Of a stretch of 64,000 nt of DNA, positions 28,490 through 41,725 are shown piece by piece. The DNA lies in assembly GCA_025869365.1 (NCBI GenBank), contig JAOZVV010000156.1:62001-126000 (forward strand), given 5' to 3'. A program made the position numbers and the translations under genes. The notes beneath the pieces are model-generated. The model ran no database searches and had not been told where the DNA came from. It saw only the letters and a program-made list of their open reading frames with translations. The DNA comes from Pseudonocardia sp. (GTDB lineage: Bacteria; Actinomycetota; Actinomycetes; Mycobacteriales; Pseudonocardiaceae). The first letter of the stretch is position 1. Each line of letters begins with the position of its first letter.

Positions 28490-29569
28490 ATGAGGGTCCT
28501 CGCCGCGATGTCGGGCGGGGTGGACTCGGCCGTCGCCGCCGCCCGCGCCGTACGGGCGGGGCACGACGTCGTCGGGGTGCACCTGGCGCTCTCCCGTACC
28601 CGGGACGCGCTGCGTTCCGGCTCGCGGGGCTGCTGCTCCCGCGAGGACGCCGCGGACGCCGCCCGCGCCGCGGACGTCCTGGGCATCCCGTACTACGTCT
28701 GGGACCTGTCCGAGGAGTTCGCCGAGGACGTGGTGGACGACTTCGTGGCCAGCTACGCCGCGGGGGAGACCCCGAACCCGTGCCTGCGCTGCAACGAGAA
28801 GATCAAGTTCGCCGCGGTGCTGGAGAAGGCGCTCGCCCTCGGCTTCGACGCGGTCTGCACCGGGCACTACGCGCAGCTGGCGGACGGTGTCCTGCGCCGG
28901 GCCGTCGACGAGGACAAGGACCAGTCCTACGTCCTGGCCGTGCTCACCCCGCACCAGCTCGCGCACGCCATGTTCCCGCTCGGGGACACCCGCAAGCCGG
29001 ACGTGCGCGCGGAGGCCGAGGAGCTCGGCCTGCGGGTCGCGCAGAAGCCGGACAGCCACGACATCTGCTTCATCCCGGACGGGGACACCCGGCGCTTCCT
29101 CACCGAGCGCCTCGGCGAGCGACCCGGCGAGATCGTCGACGCCGAGAGCGGCGAGGTGCTCGGCCGGCACACGGGTGTGCACGGCTTCACCGTGGGGCAG
29201 CGCAAGGGGATCGGCGTGGACCGACCCGCGGCGGACGGGCGGCCGCGCTACGTGCTGGGCATCGAACCCGTCAGCGGCACGGTGCGCGTCGGCCCGGAGA
29301 AGGCCCTGGGCGTCTCGACGATCACCGCCCGCGGGTCTGTCTGGACCACCGGCACGGCGCCGGACGGCCCGTTCACTGCCACCGTGCAGGTTCGCGCTCA
29401 CGGCGGCCTCGCCGAGGCCGAGGTCGTCCCGGCGGCGGGCGGCGGGCTGCGCGTCGAGCTGACCGATCCGTTGCGCGGGGTCGCGCCCGGGCAGACCGTG
29501 GCGTTCTACCTGCCGGCCGCCGACGGGGACGTCGTGCTCGGGTCGGCGACGATCGCCGCCACCGGCTGA
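28490..29569 (+). CDS. mnmA: tRNA 2-thiouridine(34) synthase MnmA
   Basis: [65 protein letters not shown]. Confidence 0.96.
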   Translation: MRVLAAMSGGVDSAVAAARAVRAGHDVVGVHLALSRTRDALRSGSRGCCSREDAADAARAADVLGIPYYVWDLSEEFAEDVVDDFVASYAAGETPNPCLRCNEKIKFAAVLEKALALGFDAVCTGHYAQLADGVLRRAVDEDKDQSYVLAVLTPHQLAHAMFPLGDTRKPDVRAEAEELGLRVAQKPDSHDICFIPDGDTRRFLTERLGERPGEIVDAESGEVLGRHTGVHGFTVGQRKGIGVDRPAADGRPRYVLGIEPVSGTVRVGPEKALGVSTITARGSVWTTGTAPDGPFTATVQVRAHGGLAEAEVVPAAGGGLRVELTDPLRGVAPGQTVAFYLPAADGDVVLGSATIAATG

Positions 29570-29576
29570 CCGCCGG

Positions 29577-31583
29577 TCACGCGTTCCGCGGGGCGCCCAG
29601 CTCGATCCGGCCCTGCAGCCGGATGTCCCCGGCCGAGGCGCCCACCAGCACGTCGAACGTCCCGGGCTCGATCGTCCGGCGCATCCCGCGGTCCCAGATC
29701 GAGAACCGGTCCGGCGGCAACGAGATGCGCACCGTGCGCACCCGACCCGGCTCGGTGGTGACGCTGGCGAACCCCGCGAGCATGCGTTCCGGGCGGATCA
29801 CCGAGCTGACCCGGTCCCGCAGGTAGACCTGCACGATCTCGCGGCCGGGCCGGTTCCCGGTGTTCTCCACCCGGCACTCGACGACGACGGACTCGCCCTC
29901 GAGCGGGCGGTCCGGCGCGATCCGCAGGTGCGAGTACCCGAAGGTGGTGTAGCCGCGGCCGTGTCCGAGGGGGAACGTGGCGCGGCCCGGGGCGCCGTCC
30001 GGATGCGCACCGACGGCGAGCGGCAACCGCCCGCCCGGTTCGAGCCGCCCGGCCAGCACGTCCGCGAGCGCCCCGGCCGTGGCCGCGACCGGGCTCCAGC
30101 CCACCAGGACCGACGCCGTGGTCCCGGTGAGCTCGGGCAGTCCCCCGAGCCGGGTGCCGCAGTGCACCACGACGCAGCCACCCGTGCCCGCGGCCAGGCG
30201 GGCGACGTCGGTGACGGCGGCCCGCGCGTTCTCGGGGACGACCACGATCGACAGCTCGCCGGGCGACATCGCGTCCCCGCGGCCGCGCCGGGTGATCGTG
30301 GCGTCCGGCAGGCGCGTCCGCAACGCGGTGGCGAGATTCTCGGTGAGGCCGGCGGCGTCCGGGTCCCGGGGGGTGTCCTCGCCGGCCACGACAACGCCGA
30401 TCCGCACGCCCGGCCGGGACGCGAGCGGGAGGAGGTCGCGCGGATCGCTCAGCAGCACCACCGAGTCCGCGACCGCCCGCGCCGCGAGCCGGTCCGCCGG
30501 CGGCGTCGCCGGCAGCCCCGCCGGTGGCCGGACGGTCGACGCCGGCTGCGGTTCGAACAGGCCGAGCCGGATCTTCATCCGCAGCACGGCGGCCAGCGCG
30601 TCGTCGACGAGCCAGCCCGGGATCGCCCCGTGCCCGATCAGCTCCTCCAGCCGGTCCCGCCGGGTGAGCCAGGGTTCCCCCAGGTCCGCACCGACGTCGA
30701 CGCCCGCCTCGACGGCGAGGGCGATCGCCTCGGTGAACTCCGCGGTGACGCGGTGGCGCGCCGCCAGGTCCCGGACGCCCCCGAGGGCGGAGAGCACCAC
30801 GCCGTCGAAATGCCACTCGCCGCGCAGCACGTCCTTCAGGAGCCAGCTGTCCACGTGTGCCGGGATCCCGCCGTTCGACGCCGTCGACGGCATGACGGCC
30901 AGGACCCCGACCCGGACGGCGGCCGCGGCCACCGCCAGGACCTCCCCCCGCAGGGTCCGCTCGTCCCAGTGCCCGGGGGAGCCGTCGAGCTGACCGGGAC
31001 CGGCGCCGAACTGGGTCAGGACGCAGCCCACGCGGTTCGGCGGCAGCGTCCCGTGGTCCGTGCCCTGGCTGCCGCGGACGTGGGCCGCCACCATCTCCGA
31101 GGCCAGCAGGACGTCTCCGCCGAAGCACGGACCGACGTCGGACTCGAGGTCGGTCCCGGCCGGCGCGGCGCTCGGCCCGAGCAGGGCGCGCACACCGGTG
31201 GCCGCGGCGGCGTCCGCGATCGAGCTCGCGGCGCGGTGCACGGTGTCCCGGTCCCAGGTCGCGGCCATGGCGATCGGCCCGGGGAACCGCACGGATCCCG
31301 GCGTGGCGGCCATCCCGATCGGCACCACCGGCAGCCGGCGGTGCCCGGCGACGGTCCGGGCCAGGTCGCCCAGGCGGGCGCGGCACTCGTCCCGGGACAG
31401 CGGTGGCACCACGACGAAGCCCGGCGGGCCGTCGGCCAGGCCGGCCCCGGTGTCGAGCTCCGCGAGCGTGGCCGTGACCATCTGGCCGGCCTTCTCCCGG
31501 ACCGACAACCCGGCGAAGAGATCGGCCACCCGGCGATCGAGGGAACCGCGACCCCCGTGGGTGAACAGTCCCTGTGCGGACAC
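29577..31583 (-). CDS. glycoside hydrolase family 3 protein
   Basis: LSVREKAGQMVTATLAELD..., LRGEWHFDGVVLSALGGVRDLAARH, C-terminal fibronectin-III-like PLEGESVVVECRVENTGNRPGREIVQVYLRD. Confidence 0.9.
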   Translation of the reverse strand: MSAQGLFTHGGRGSLDRRVADLFAGLSVREKAGQMVTATLAELDTGAGLADGPPGFVVVPPLSRDECRARLGDLARTVAGHRRLPVVPIGMAATPGSVRFPGPIAMAATWDRDTVHRAASSIADAAAATGVRALLGPSAAPAGTDLESDVGPCFGGDVLLASEMVAAHVRGSQGTDHGTLPPNRVGCVLTQFGAGPGQLDGSPGHWDERTLRGEVLAVAAAAVRVGVLAVMPSTASNGGIPAHVDSWLLKDVLRGEWHFDGVVLSALGGVRDLAARHRVTAEFTEAIALAVEAGVDVGADLGEPWLTRRDRLEELIGHGAIPGWLVDDALAAVLRMKIRLGLFEPQPASTVRPPAGLPATPPADRLAARAVADSVVLLSDPRDLLPLASRPGVRIGVVVAGEDTPRDPDAAGLTENLATALRTRLPDATITRRGRGDAMSPGELSIVVVPENARAAVTDVARLAAGTGGCVVVHCGTRLGGLPELTGTTASVLVGWSPVAATAGALADVLAGRLEPGGRLPLAVGAHPDGAPGRATFPLGHGRGYTTFGYSHLRIAPDRPLEGESVVVECRVENTGNRPGREIVQVYLRDRVSSVIRPERMLAGFASVTTEPGRVRTVRISLPPDRFSIWDRGMRRTIEPGTFDVLVGASAGDIRLQGRIELGAPRNA

Positions 31584-31837
31584 GACGTTCCTCCTGCTGG
31601 CCGGGACGCGGAACCCTGGTCCCTGCGGACAGGTGTGTTCGGCGCAGCGACAGTCACTCCGGGTAGTTCGATCTACGGACTATCCGGAGGTTAACCGGAT
31701 CGACCCCGGAGGGGGGCGATTCACGGGTGAGACATGACGCGGAGCGTAGTTGGATGGGCAACGCGTCACCTGAACGGATCAATATCGTCACCCGGTTCGT
31801 CGAAGAGGGTGACGTTCGACCTCGCGAGGATGCCCGT

Positions 31838-32727
31838 GTGGGTTCCCCCGATCTGTTCGCGGCCGCGGCCTCCCCGACGCCGCCGCCCGACGCTCCCCCT
31901 TCGCCACCGCCCTGCGGGGCTACGAACGCCGCCAGGTCGACGAGTACATCGAGTCCGTCGAGCGCGACCGCGCCGCCCTGCGGGAACGGCTCGCCGCCGC
32001 CGAGCGGCGATGCGCCGCCGCCGAGGAGCACGCGGCCGCCACCGAGGCGGAGGCGCGGACGCTGCGCGCCGAGAGCCCGCCCAAGGCGGACAGCCCGATG
32101 GAGGACGGGTTCGGGTTCCGCGCCGAGAAGCTGCTGCGGCTCGCGGAGCAGGAGGCGGCGGACGCCCGCAGCCGCGCGAACAAGGACGCGGCCCAGATCC
32201 TCGAGCAGGCGCGCGCGGACGCCGAGACGCACCGCCACGACGTCGAGCAGACCCTCATCGCGCGGGCGTCGCTGCACGAGCAGCAGGTCGCCCAGCGCAC
32301 CGCGGAGCTCAAGGACCGCGAGGAGCAGGCCGCCGAGCAGCTCTCCGCCGCCCGGGCCGAGGCCGAGGAGCTCCGCAACGCCGCGGCCCGCGGCGCGGAC
32401 GAGCTCCGGGCCGAGGCCGAGGCCCGCGCCACGGAGATCCGGGACCGGGCGGAGGAGGCCGCCGGCCGCAGCCGCGAGCAGGCGACCCAGGAGCTGCGTC
32501 GGCTGCGGGGCCTGCACGACGGCGTCCGCAGCGAGCTGAGCCGGCTGCGCGAGATGCTGGGCCACGAGCTCGGGGACTTCCGTGCCGAGCGCCCGGTCCC
32601 GGGTCAGCGGCCGCGGCACGGTTCCGCGGGCCAGGGGGAGCGGTCCGAGCCGAAGGGCGACGAGGACGGCGGCGACCGGTCCGTCAACGGATCACCGCGC
32701 CCCGGGGCCCTGCGCTCCGGCACCTGA
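31838..32727 (+). pseudogene. DivIVA-domain coiled-coil protein with an apparent frameshift near the 5' end (or unusual start)
   Basis: Frame starting at 32098 extends upstream through ...SPFATALRGYERRQVDEYIESVERDRAAL (DivIVA motif) but has no ATG/GTG start before a TGA at ~31810; the plausible start GTG 31838 (VGSPDLFAAA) is in another frame. Confidence 0.55.
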
Positions 32728-32826
32728 GGGCCCGGGGGCCGAGCACGGTGACCCGCGGGGTCTGCCGGCGCCTGCCGGCGGTCCCCCAGGCGGAGGCCGT
32801 CCCGGTCCGGGTGTGAGACTCCCGGC

Positions 32827-33981
32827 ATGTCCTTCCCAGACGACGACCCCCTGGCCGCGGCACTCGCCGCCGCCGGCCTCGGCGGGGTGGCCCCGGGGGA
32901 GAGCGCGCCCCCGGCGCCCCGCTTCGAGGTCACCGAGAAACCCGAGCCCGAGGACACCGGCCCGGTCGAGCTCTGGTCGCCCGGTGCGGCGACGGGCGTC
33001 GGCTCGCTCCCGGGAACGGATCCGCGCGAGGCGGCCGCGACGGTCGTCGGGGAGCTCCCGCTGCTGCCGTTCCTGCCCGAGCTCCCCGCCCGCGGGGTGG
33101 GTGCGGACCCGATCGGGCGCACCGCGGGCCTGCTGGTGGATCTCGCGGTGGAGGTCGTCCCCACGGGCTGGCGGGTCACCGCTCGGCCGGGGAAGGACCA
33201 CCGCCGGGCCGTCGACCTCCTGCGCACGGACCTCGACGCTCTCGACGAGGCCTGCGACGAGCCGAAGCCGGCCTGGGTGAAGGTGCAGGTCGTGGGGCCG
33301 TGGACGCTCGCCGCCGGGATCGAGACGATGAGCGGGCACCGGATCCTCACCGACCGGGGCGCGGTGCGGGAGTTCTCCGCGAGCCTCGCCGAGGGGCTCC
33401 GGACCCACATCGCCGAGGTCACCGCCCGGACGGGTGCGCGGGTCGTCGTGCAGCTCGACGAGCCGCGGCTGCCCGCCGTCCTGGCCGGGGCGCTGCCGAC
33501 GGCCTCGGGCTACGGCACGGTCCGCTCGGTCGCCGAACCGGACGCCGCGGACGGCCTGCGGGACCTGATCGCCGCGATCGGCGCCCCGGTCGTGGTCCGG
33601 TGCGCGGCGGAGCGGCCCCCGCTGGCGCTCCTGGCGGAGGTCGGGGCCTCGGCACTCGCCATCGACGCCACCCGGCCGTCGATCTCGGGCGACACGGCGA
33701 TCCCCGCCGCGCTCGACGCCGTCGGGCAGATCTGGGACACGGGGATGCCGCTGTTCCTCGGCATGGTGCCGGTGCGCCCGATGGCGCGGGTGCCGGAGAC
33801 CAAGGACCTCGCGAAGCGTGCCTTCGACCTGGCGGACCGGCTCGGGTTCGCCAGGGCCCGGCTTCCGGAGCTCGCCGTCCCGACCCCGACCGCGGGTCTC
33901 GCGGACTCCACGCCGGACTGGTCCCGCACCGCGATGGAGCTCTGTCGCCGGGTCGGGGCGGCGTTCACCGACCCGGACTGA
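32827..33981 (+). CDS. MetE-like cobalamin-independent methionine synthase family protein
   Basis: GAATGVGSLPGTDPREAAATVVGELPLLPFLPELPARG; WVKVQVVGPWTLAAGIE; similar in kind to Rv3015c. Confidence 0.8.
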   Translation: MSFPDDDPLAAALAAAGLGGVAPGESAPPAPRFEVTEKPEPEDTGPVELWSPGAATGVGSLPGTDPREAAATVVGELPLLPFLPELPARGVGADPIGRTAGLLVDLAVEVVPTGWRVTARPGKDHRRAVDLLRTDLDALDEACDEPKPAWVKVQVVGPWTLAAGIETMSGHRILTDRGAVREFSASLAEGLRTHIAEVTARTGARVVVQLDEPRLPAVLAGALPTASGYGTVRSVAEPDAADGLRDLIAAIGAPVVVRCAAERPPLALLAEVGASALAIDATRPSISGDTAIPAALDAVGQIWDTGMPLFLGMVPVRPMARVPETKDLAKRAFDLADRLGFARARLPELAVPTPTAGLADSTPDWSRTAMELCRRVGAAFTDPD

Positions 33982-33990
33982 ACCCGCTGG

Positions 33991-34010
33991 CCACGAACGG
34001 TCGTTCGTGG
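33991..34010. promoter_or_regulatory. palindrome CCACGAACG-GT-CGTTCGTGG, candidate TetR operator
   Basis: Perfect 9-bp arms around a 2-nt centre; core GAACGNNCGTTC recurs at the TetR 5' end. Confidence 0.6.
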
Positions 34011-34030
34011 GATCAGCCGGTCTCAGCTGA

Positions 34031-34651
34031 TCAATGTCCCAGCGGGGCCTCGAGGAGGGCGAGCGCGTAGCGCGCGTGCTGCTCGGCGAGCTGGCCCCGG
34101 GAGAGCCGGCCCGCGGGCCGGTACCAGGCCGCGATCGCGCCGACCGTCGAGAGGATGGCGCGCGCGGCGTCGGCCGGGTACGGCGTGCGGAACTCCCCGT
34201 CCGCCACGCCCTGGGCGACGATCCGCTCGAAGATCGCCTGGGTCTCGTCCCGCTCCGCGATCAACCGCTCCCGGTCGTCCCCGTGCAGGTAGCGGACCTC
34301 ACTGGTGGACACCAGCATCGCGACCTGGTGGTCCACGACGAACCCGACGTACGCGCGGACGGCGTCGCGCAGCCGCGGCGCCGCCGAGTCCCCCGCGTCC
34401 TCCACGGCTCGGCGGATCCGCGCGGACAGCTCGTCGTTCGCGTGCCGGAGCACCTCGGCCAGCAGCCGGGACTTCGACGGGAAGTAGTTGTAGAGGTTGG
34501 ACAGGCTCGTGCCGGCCCGTTTGGCCACGTCCCGCATCGAGGCGCCGTTGAACCCCTCGGCGCCGAACGCCTCCAGGGCCGCATTGAGGATCGCGGCCTC
34601 GTTCCCGCGGCCGGTGTCCGCGATCAACACCTGCGAGGAACGATCGTTCAT
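34031..34651 (-). CDS. TetR/AcrR family transcriptional regulator
   Basis: AAILNAALEAFGAEGFNGASMRDVAKRAGTSLSNLYNYFPSKSRLLAEVLRHA. Confidence 0.95.
   Translation of the reverse strand: MNDRSSQVLIADTGRGNEAAILNAALEAFGAEGFNGASMRDVAKRAGTSLSNLYNYFPSKSRLLAEVLRHANDELSARIRRAVEDAGDSAAPRLRDAVRAYVGFVVDHQVAMLVSTSEVRYLHGDDRERLIAERDETQAIFERIVAQGVADGEFRTPYPADAARAILSTVGAIAAWYRPAGRLSRGQLAEQHARYALALLEAPLGH
34638..34649. promoter_or_regulatory. palindrome GAACG-AT-CGTTC overlapping the TetR start, candidate operator
   Basis: Same arms as the 33995-34006 core. Confidence 0.55.
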
Positions 34652-34667
34652 GCGGTCAGGCTAGCGC

Positions 34668-38263
<3,596 letters not shown>

Positions 38264-38425
38264 CGGATTCGTGATGTACCTCGTCACCAGCAGGAACGAA
38301 TGCGGGCCGCCACGTGCCGGCCCGGGCGGACCCGACGCCGGTGCGGATCGTCGCGTCCGGCGTCCGCCGTCGGCGCGTGCACTGACTAGGCTCCCCTCTT
38401 TCCGGGGACGAGGAGTGGGGGCACG

Positions 38426-39145
38426 GTGCTACAGGCGGTACTGAACGGTTCGCGTCCGGAGGACGCGCACCCGGCGCTGCCGGTCCTGGCCCGCCACCTG
38501 GCGCGGGACGCCCGCGCGGTGGCCCGGCTGGGGATCTCGTCGGTGCACGTGCACCCGCGTGACCTCCAGGGGCAGGAGACGATCGACCCGGTCCACGTCG
38601 GGGACGCCGTGGCGCTGATGCGCCAGGAGGCCCCGGCCATGGAGATCGGGGTCACGACGGGCCGGTGGATCCAGCCGGACCCGCGCAAGCGCATCGAGGC
38701 CGTCGTCGCGTGGGGCCGCCTCGGCGTCGGCAAACCGGACGTCTGCTCGGTCAACGTGCACGAGAAGGGCTGGATCGACGTCTGCAACGCCGCCGCCTCG
38801 GTGGGCATCGGCGTCGAGCTCGGCGTCTGGACCAGCGGGGACGCCGTGACGCTGCGCCAGCAGGGCGTGCCGCCGAGCACCGTGCGGGTGCTCGCGGAGT
38901 CCACGGTGACGGACCCGGAGACCGCCGTCGCCGAGGCCGTCCGGATCCTGCGCGCGCTCGGCCAGCTGCCGGTCCCGGTCCTGCTGCACGGCGAGGAGGA
39001 CGGCGCCTGGCCGGTCCTGGAGTACGCCGTCCGGATGGGCATCGACACGCGGATCGGCTTCGAGGACGTCCTGGTCCGCCCGGACGGCTGGCTCGCCACC
39101 GGCAACGACGACCTCGCCCGCGCCGCCCTGGCGATCCGGGTCTGA
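38426..39145 (+). CDS. beta-keto acid cleavage (BKACE, DUF849) family protein
   Basis: GISSVHVHPRDLQGQETIDP; VCSVNVHEKGWIDVCNAAASVGIGVELGVWTSGDA; LHGEEDGAWPVLEYAVRMGIDTRIGFEDVLV. Confidence 0.85.
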   Translation: MLQAVLNGSRPEDAHPALPVLARHLARDARAVARLGISSVHVHPRDLQGQETIDPVHVGDAVALMRQEAPAMEIGVTTGRWIQPDPRKRIEAVVAWGRLGVGKPDVCSVNVHEKGWIDVCNAAASVGIGVELGVWTSGDAVTLRQQGVPPSTVRVLAESTVTDPETAVAEAVRILRALGQLPVPVLLHGEEDGAWPVLEYAVRMGIDTRIGFEDVLVRPDGWLATGNDDLARAALAIRV

Positions 39146-39307
39146 GCCGAGCCGGCCTGAACGCGCCGGCTACCCGGAGAGTTCCGCAGGCAAACGACGG
39201 AGTCGTCACTCTTGGTCGGCGGTCTGTTGGTCTCGCAACAGATCTCGGGCCCAGGACGTGGGCGACACCGTGGCCGGTTGTGGTGATCGCTCAATACCGT
39301 GGGTCCC

Positions 39308-40405
39308 ATGAGTGCAGTGGGTCAGTTCGGACGCAGTCTCGGCAGCCGCGTCGGTCGCCGTGTGCGGTCCGCTGCGCACCTGCTGACGACGCCGTTGCTG
39401 CCCGACGACGTCCTCGGCACCCTCAACCCGATGTGGTCCCGGCGCGACCCGCGGGCCCGCGTCGTCCGGATCCAGCGGGAGACCGCGGACACCACCACCC
39501 TGTTCCTCAAGCCGGGTGCCCCGTTCGCGGCGCACCGGCCCGGCCAGTTCATCGGCCTCGGGCTCCGGCTCGAGGGCGTGTGGCACTGGCGTACCTACTC
39601 GGTCACCTCGCGCCCCGGTGACGAGCTGCTCGCCGTCACCGTGACGGCGGTCCCGGGCGGCAGGATGTCCGGGATCCTCGCCCACGGCACCCCCGCGGGC
39701 TCCGTGGTCGCGCTCGGCCCGGCGGCCGGTGAGTTCGTGCTGCCGGAGCCGACGCCCGAGAAGCTGCTCTTCATCACCGCGGGCAGCGGGATCACCCCCG
39801 TCATGGGGATGCTCCGCTCGCTGCCGCGGAACGCGCTGTCCGGCGCGGTCCTCGTGCACTGCGACCGCACGCCGTCGGACGTGGTGTTCGGTCCGGAGCT
39901 CCGCGCGCTCGCGGAGACCACCGGGCTGCGGCTCGTCGAGCGGCACACCGCGCTGCACAGCCGGCTCACCCCGGACGCGCTCACGGACGAGGTGCCGGAC
40001 TGGACGGCCCGCGAGACCTGGGCCTGCGGCCCCGGCGGCCTCCTGGACGACCTCGGCGTGTTCTGGTCCGAGGCCGGGGACCCGGACACCCTGCACGTCG
40101 AGCGGTTCCGCCCGCCTGCCCTGCTGGGTACCGAGGGCACCGGCGGCCGGATCACCTTCACCGCGAGCGGCATCACCGCCGACGCCGCGCCCGACACCCC
40201 TGTCCTGATCGCCGGCGAGGACGCCGGTGCCCTGCTCCCCAACGGCTGCCGGATGGGCATCTGCCACACCTGCGTCGGCAAGCTCACCGCCGGTGCGGTC
40301 CGCGACCTGCACACCGGCGAGCTGATCGACGCGGCGGAGACGCCCGGGCGTCCCGTCCGAACCTGCGTCACCGCGCCCACCGGCGACATCACCCTCGATC
40401 TGTGA
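39308..40405 (+). CDS. ferredoxin reductase (FAD/NAD-binding with C-terminal 2Fe-2S domain)
   Basis: RPGQFIGLGLRLEGVWHWRTYSVTS; FITAGSGITPVMGML; NGCRMGICHTCVGKLTAG. Confidence 0.93.
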   Translation: MSAVGQFGRSLGSRVGRRVRSAAHLLTTPLLPDDVLGTLNPMWSRRDPRARVVRIQRETADTTTLFLKPGAPFAAHRPGQFIGLGLRLEGVWHWRTYSVTSRPGDELLAVTVTAVPGGRMSGILAHGTPAGSVVALGPAAGEFVLPEPTPEKLLFITAGSGITPVMGMLRSLPRNALSGAVLVHCDRTPSDVVFGPELRALAETTGLRLVERHTALHSRLTPDALTDEVPDWTARETWACGPGGLLDDLGVFWSEAGDPDTLHVERFRPPALLGTEGTGGRITFTASGITADAAPDTPVLIAGEDAGALLPNGCRMGICHTCVGKLTAGAVRDLHTGELIDAAETPGRPVRTCVTAPTGDITLDL

Positions 40406-40452
40406 ACGCGCGAGCGGTCCGAACCGACCCCGCGCCGTCAGGAGACACGCCC

Positions 40453-41658
40453 GTGACCCTCACCGCCAGCATGCGACCCGCCCGCGCGAAGACCCGCGTC
40501 AGCGCCGCCGCGCACCTCACCGACGAGCAGGTCGAGGCCCTCGGCGCCGAGCTCGACGCGATCCGGGACGAGGTCATGGGTTCCCGCGGCGAGCGGGACG
40601 CCCAGTACATCCACAAGGTGCTGCTCGCCCAGCGCTCGCTGGAGATGGGCGGCCGCGCGCTGCTGCTGTTCTCGAAGTTCCCGCCGGCCTGGCTCGCCGG
40701 GACCGCTGCGCTGTCGATCGCCAAGATCCTGGACAACATGGAGCTCGGCCACAACATCCTGCACGGCCAGTGGGACTGGATGCGGGACGCGAAGATCTAC
40801 TCCACGAAGTGGGAGTGGGACCACGCGGACCCCTCGGAGTTCTGGCAGAAGTCGCACAACTACGAGCACCACACGTTCACCAACATCGAGGGCCTGGACC
40901 GGGACCTCGGCTACTCGGTCATGCGGGTCACCCCGGACCAGGAGTGGTCGCCGAAGTACCTGATCCAGCCGCTCACGAACCTCGGCCTCTCGCTGATCTT
41001 CGAGTGGGGCATCGCGATCTACGACATCGAGCTGGACCGGGTCCAGAGCGGCGAGAAGTCCTGGAAGGAGGCCCGGGCGAGCATCGGCAAGATCCTCCGC
41101 AAGGCACGCAAGCAGCTCGCGAAGGACTACGTCGTCTACCCGCTGCTCTCCGGCCCGTCGGCGCTGCACACGATGGCGGCGAACTTCACCGCGAACACCG
41201 TACGCAACCTCTGGACGCACGCGGTGATCTTCTGCGGGCACTTCCCGGACGGGGTGGAGACCTTCGACGAGTCCCGCCTCGACGGCGAGACCCGCGGCCA
41301 GTGGTACGTCCGGCAGATGCTCGGCTCGGCCAACCTGTCCGGCAGCAAGACCTTCCACCTGATGACGGGCAACCTGAGCCACCAGATCGAGCACCACCTG
41401 TTCCCGGACATGCCCAGCAACCGCTACGCGGAGATCGCGCCGCGGGTGAAGGACATCTGCGAGCGCTACGGCCTGCCGTACACGATCGGCTCCCTCCCGC
41501 GGCAGTACGGCAAGGTGGTCCGCAAGATCGCCCGCCTCGCCTTCCCGGGCGGCCACGAGCGCTACGGCACCCCGGTCGCGGAGCAGACCCCCCGCGTCCG
41601 CCCGCTTCCGGTGGCCCCCCGCGCCGACGCGGCAGGCCCCGCCCGCCTCGCCTCCTGA
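40453..41658 (+). CDS. fatty acid desaturase (DesA3-like acyl-CoA desaturase)
   Basis: Histidine boxes GHNILHGQWD, HNYEHHTF, HQIEHHLFPD; GTG preceded by AGGAGA (alternative GTG at 40402). Confidence 0.92.
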   Translation: MTLTASMRPARAKTRVSAAAHLTDEQVEALGAELDAIRDEVMGSRGERDAQYIHKVLLAQRSLEMGGRALLLFSKFPPAWLAGTAALSIAKILDNMELGHNILHGQWDWMRDAKIYSTKWEWDHADPSEFWQKSHNYEHHTFTNIEGLDRDLGYSVMRVTPDQEWSPKYLIQPLTNLGLSLIFEWGIAIYDIELDRVQSGEKSWKEARASIGKILRKARKQLAKDYVVYPLLSGPSALHTMAANFTANTVRNLWTHAVIFCGHFPDGVETFDESRLDGETRGQWYVRQMLGSANLSGSKTFHLMTGNLSHQIEHHLFPDMPSNRYAEIAPRVKDICERYGLPYTIGSLPRQYGKVVRKIARLAFPGGHERYGTPVAEQTPRVRPLPVAPRADAAGPARLAS

Positions 41659-41667
41659 TCCCCGCCC

Positions 41668-41725
41668 GACGGCAGGAAAGCCACCTTCGCGCCGGAATCC
41701 GGCGGAGGGTGGCTTTCCTGCCGTC
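41668..41725. terminator. large perfect hairpin between convergent genes (GACGGCAGGAAAGCCACC / GGTGGCTTTCCTGCCGTC)
   Basis: 18-bp perfect inverted arms, 22-nt loop, between the desaturase and the convergent PucR-type regulator. Confidence 0.75.
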
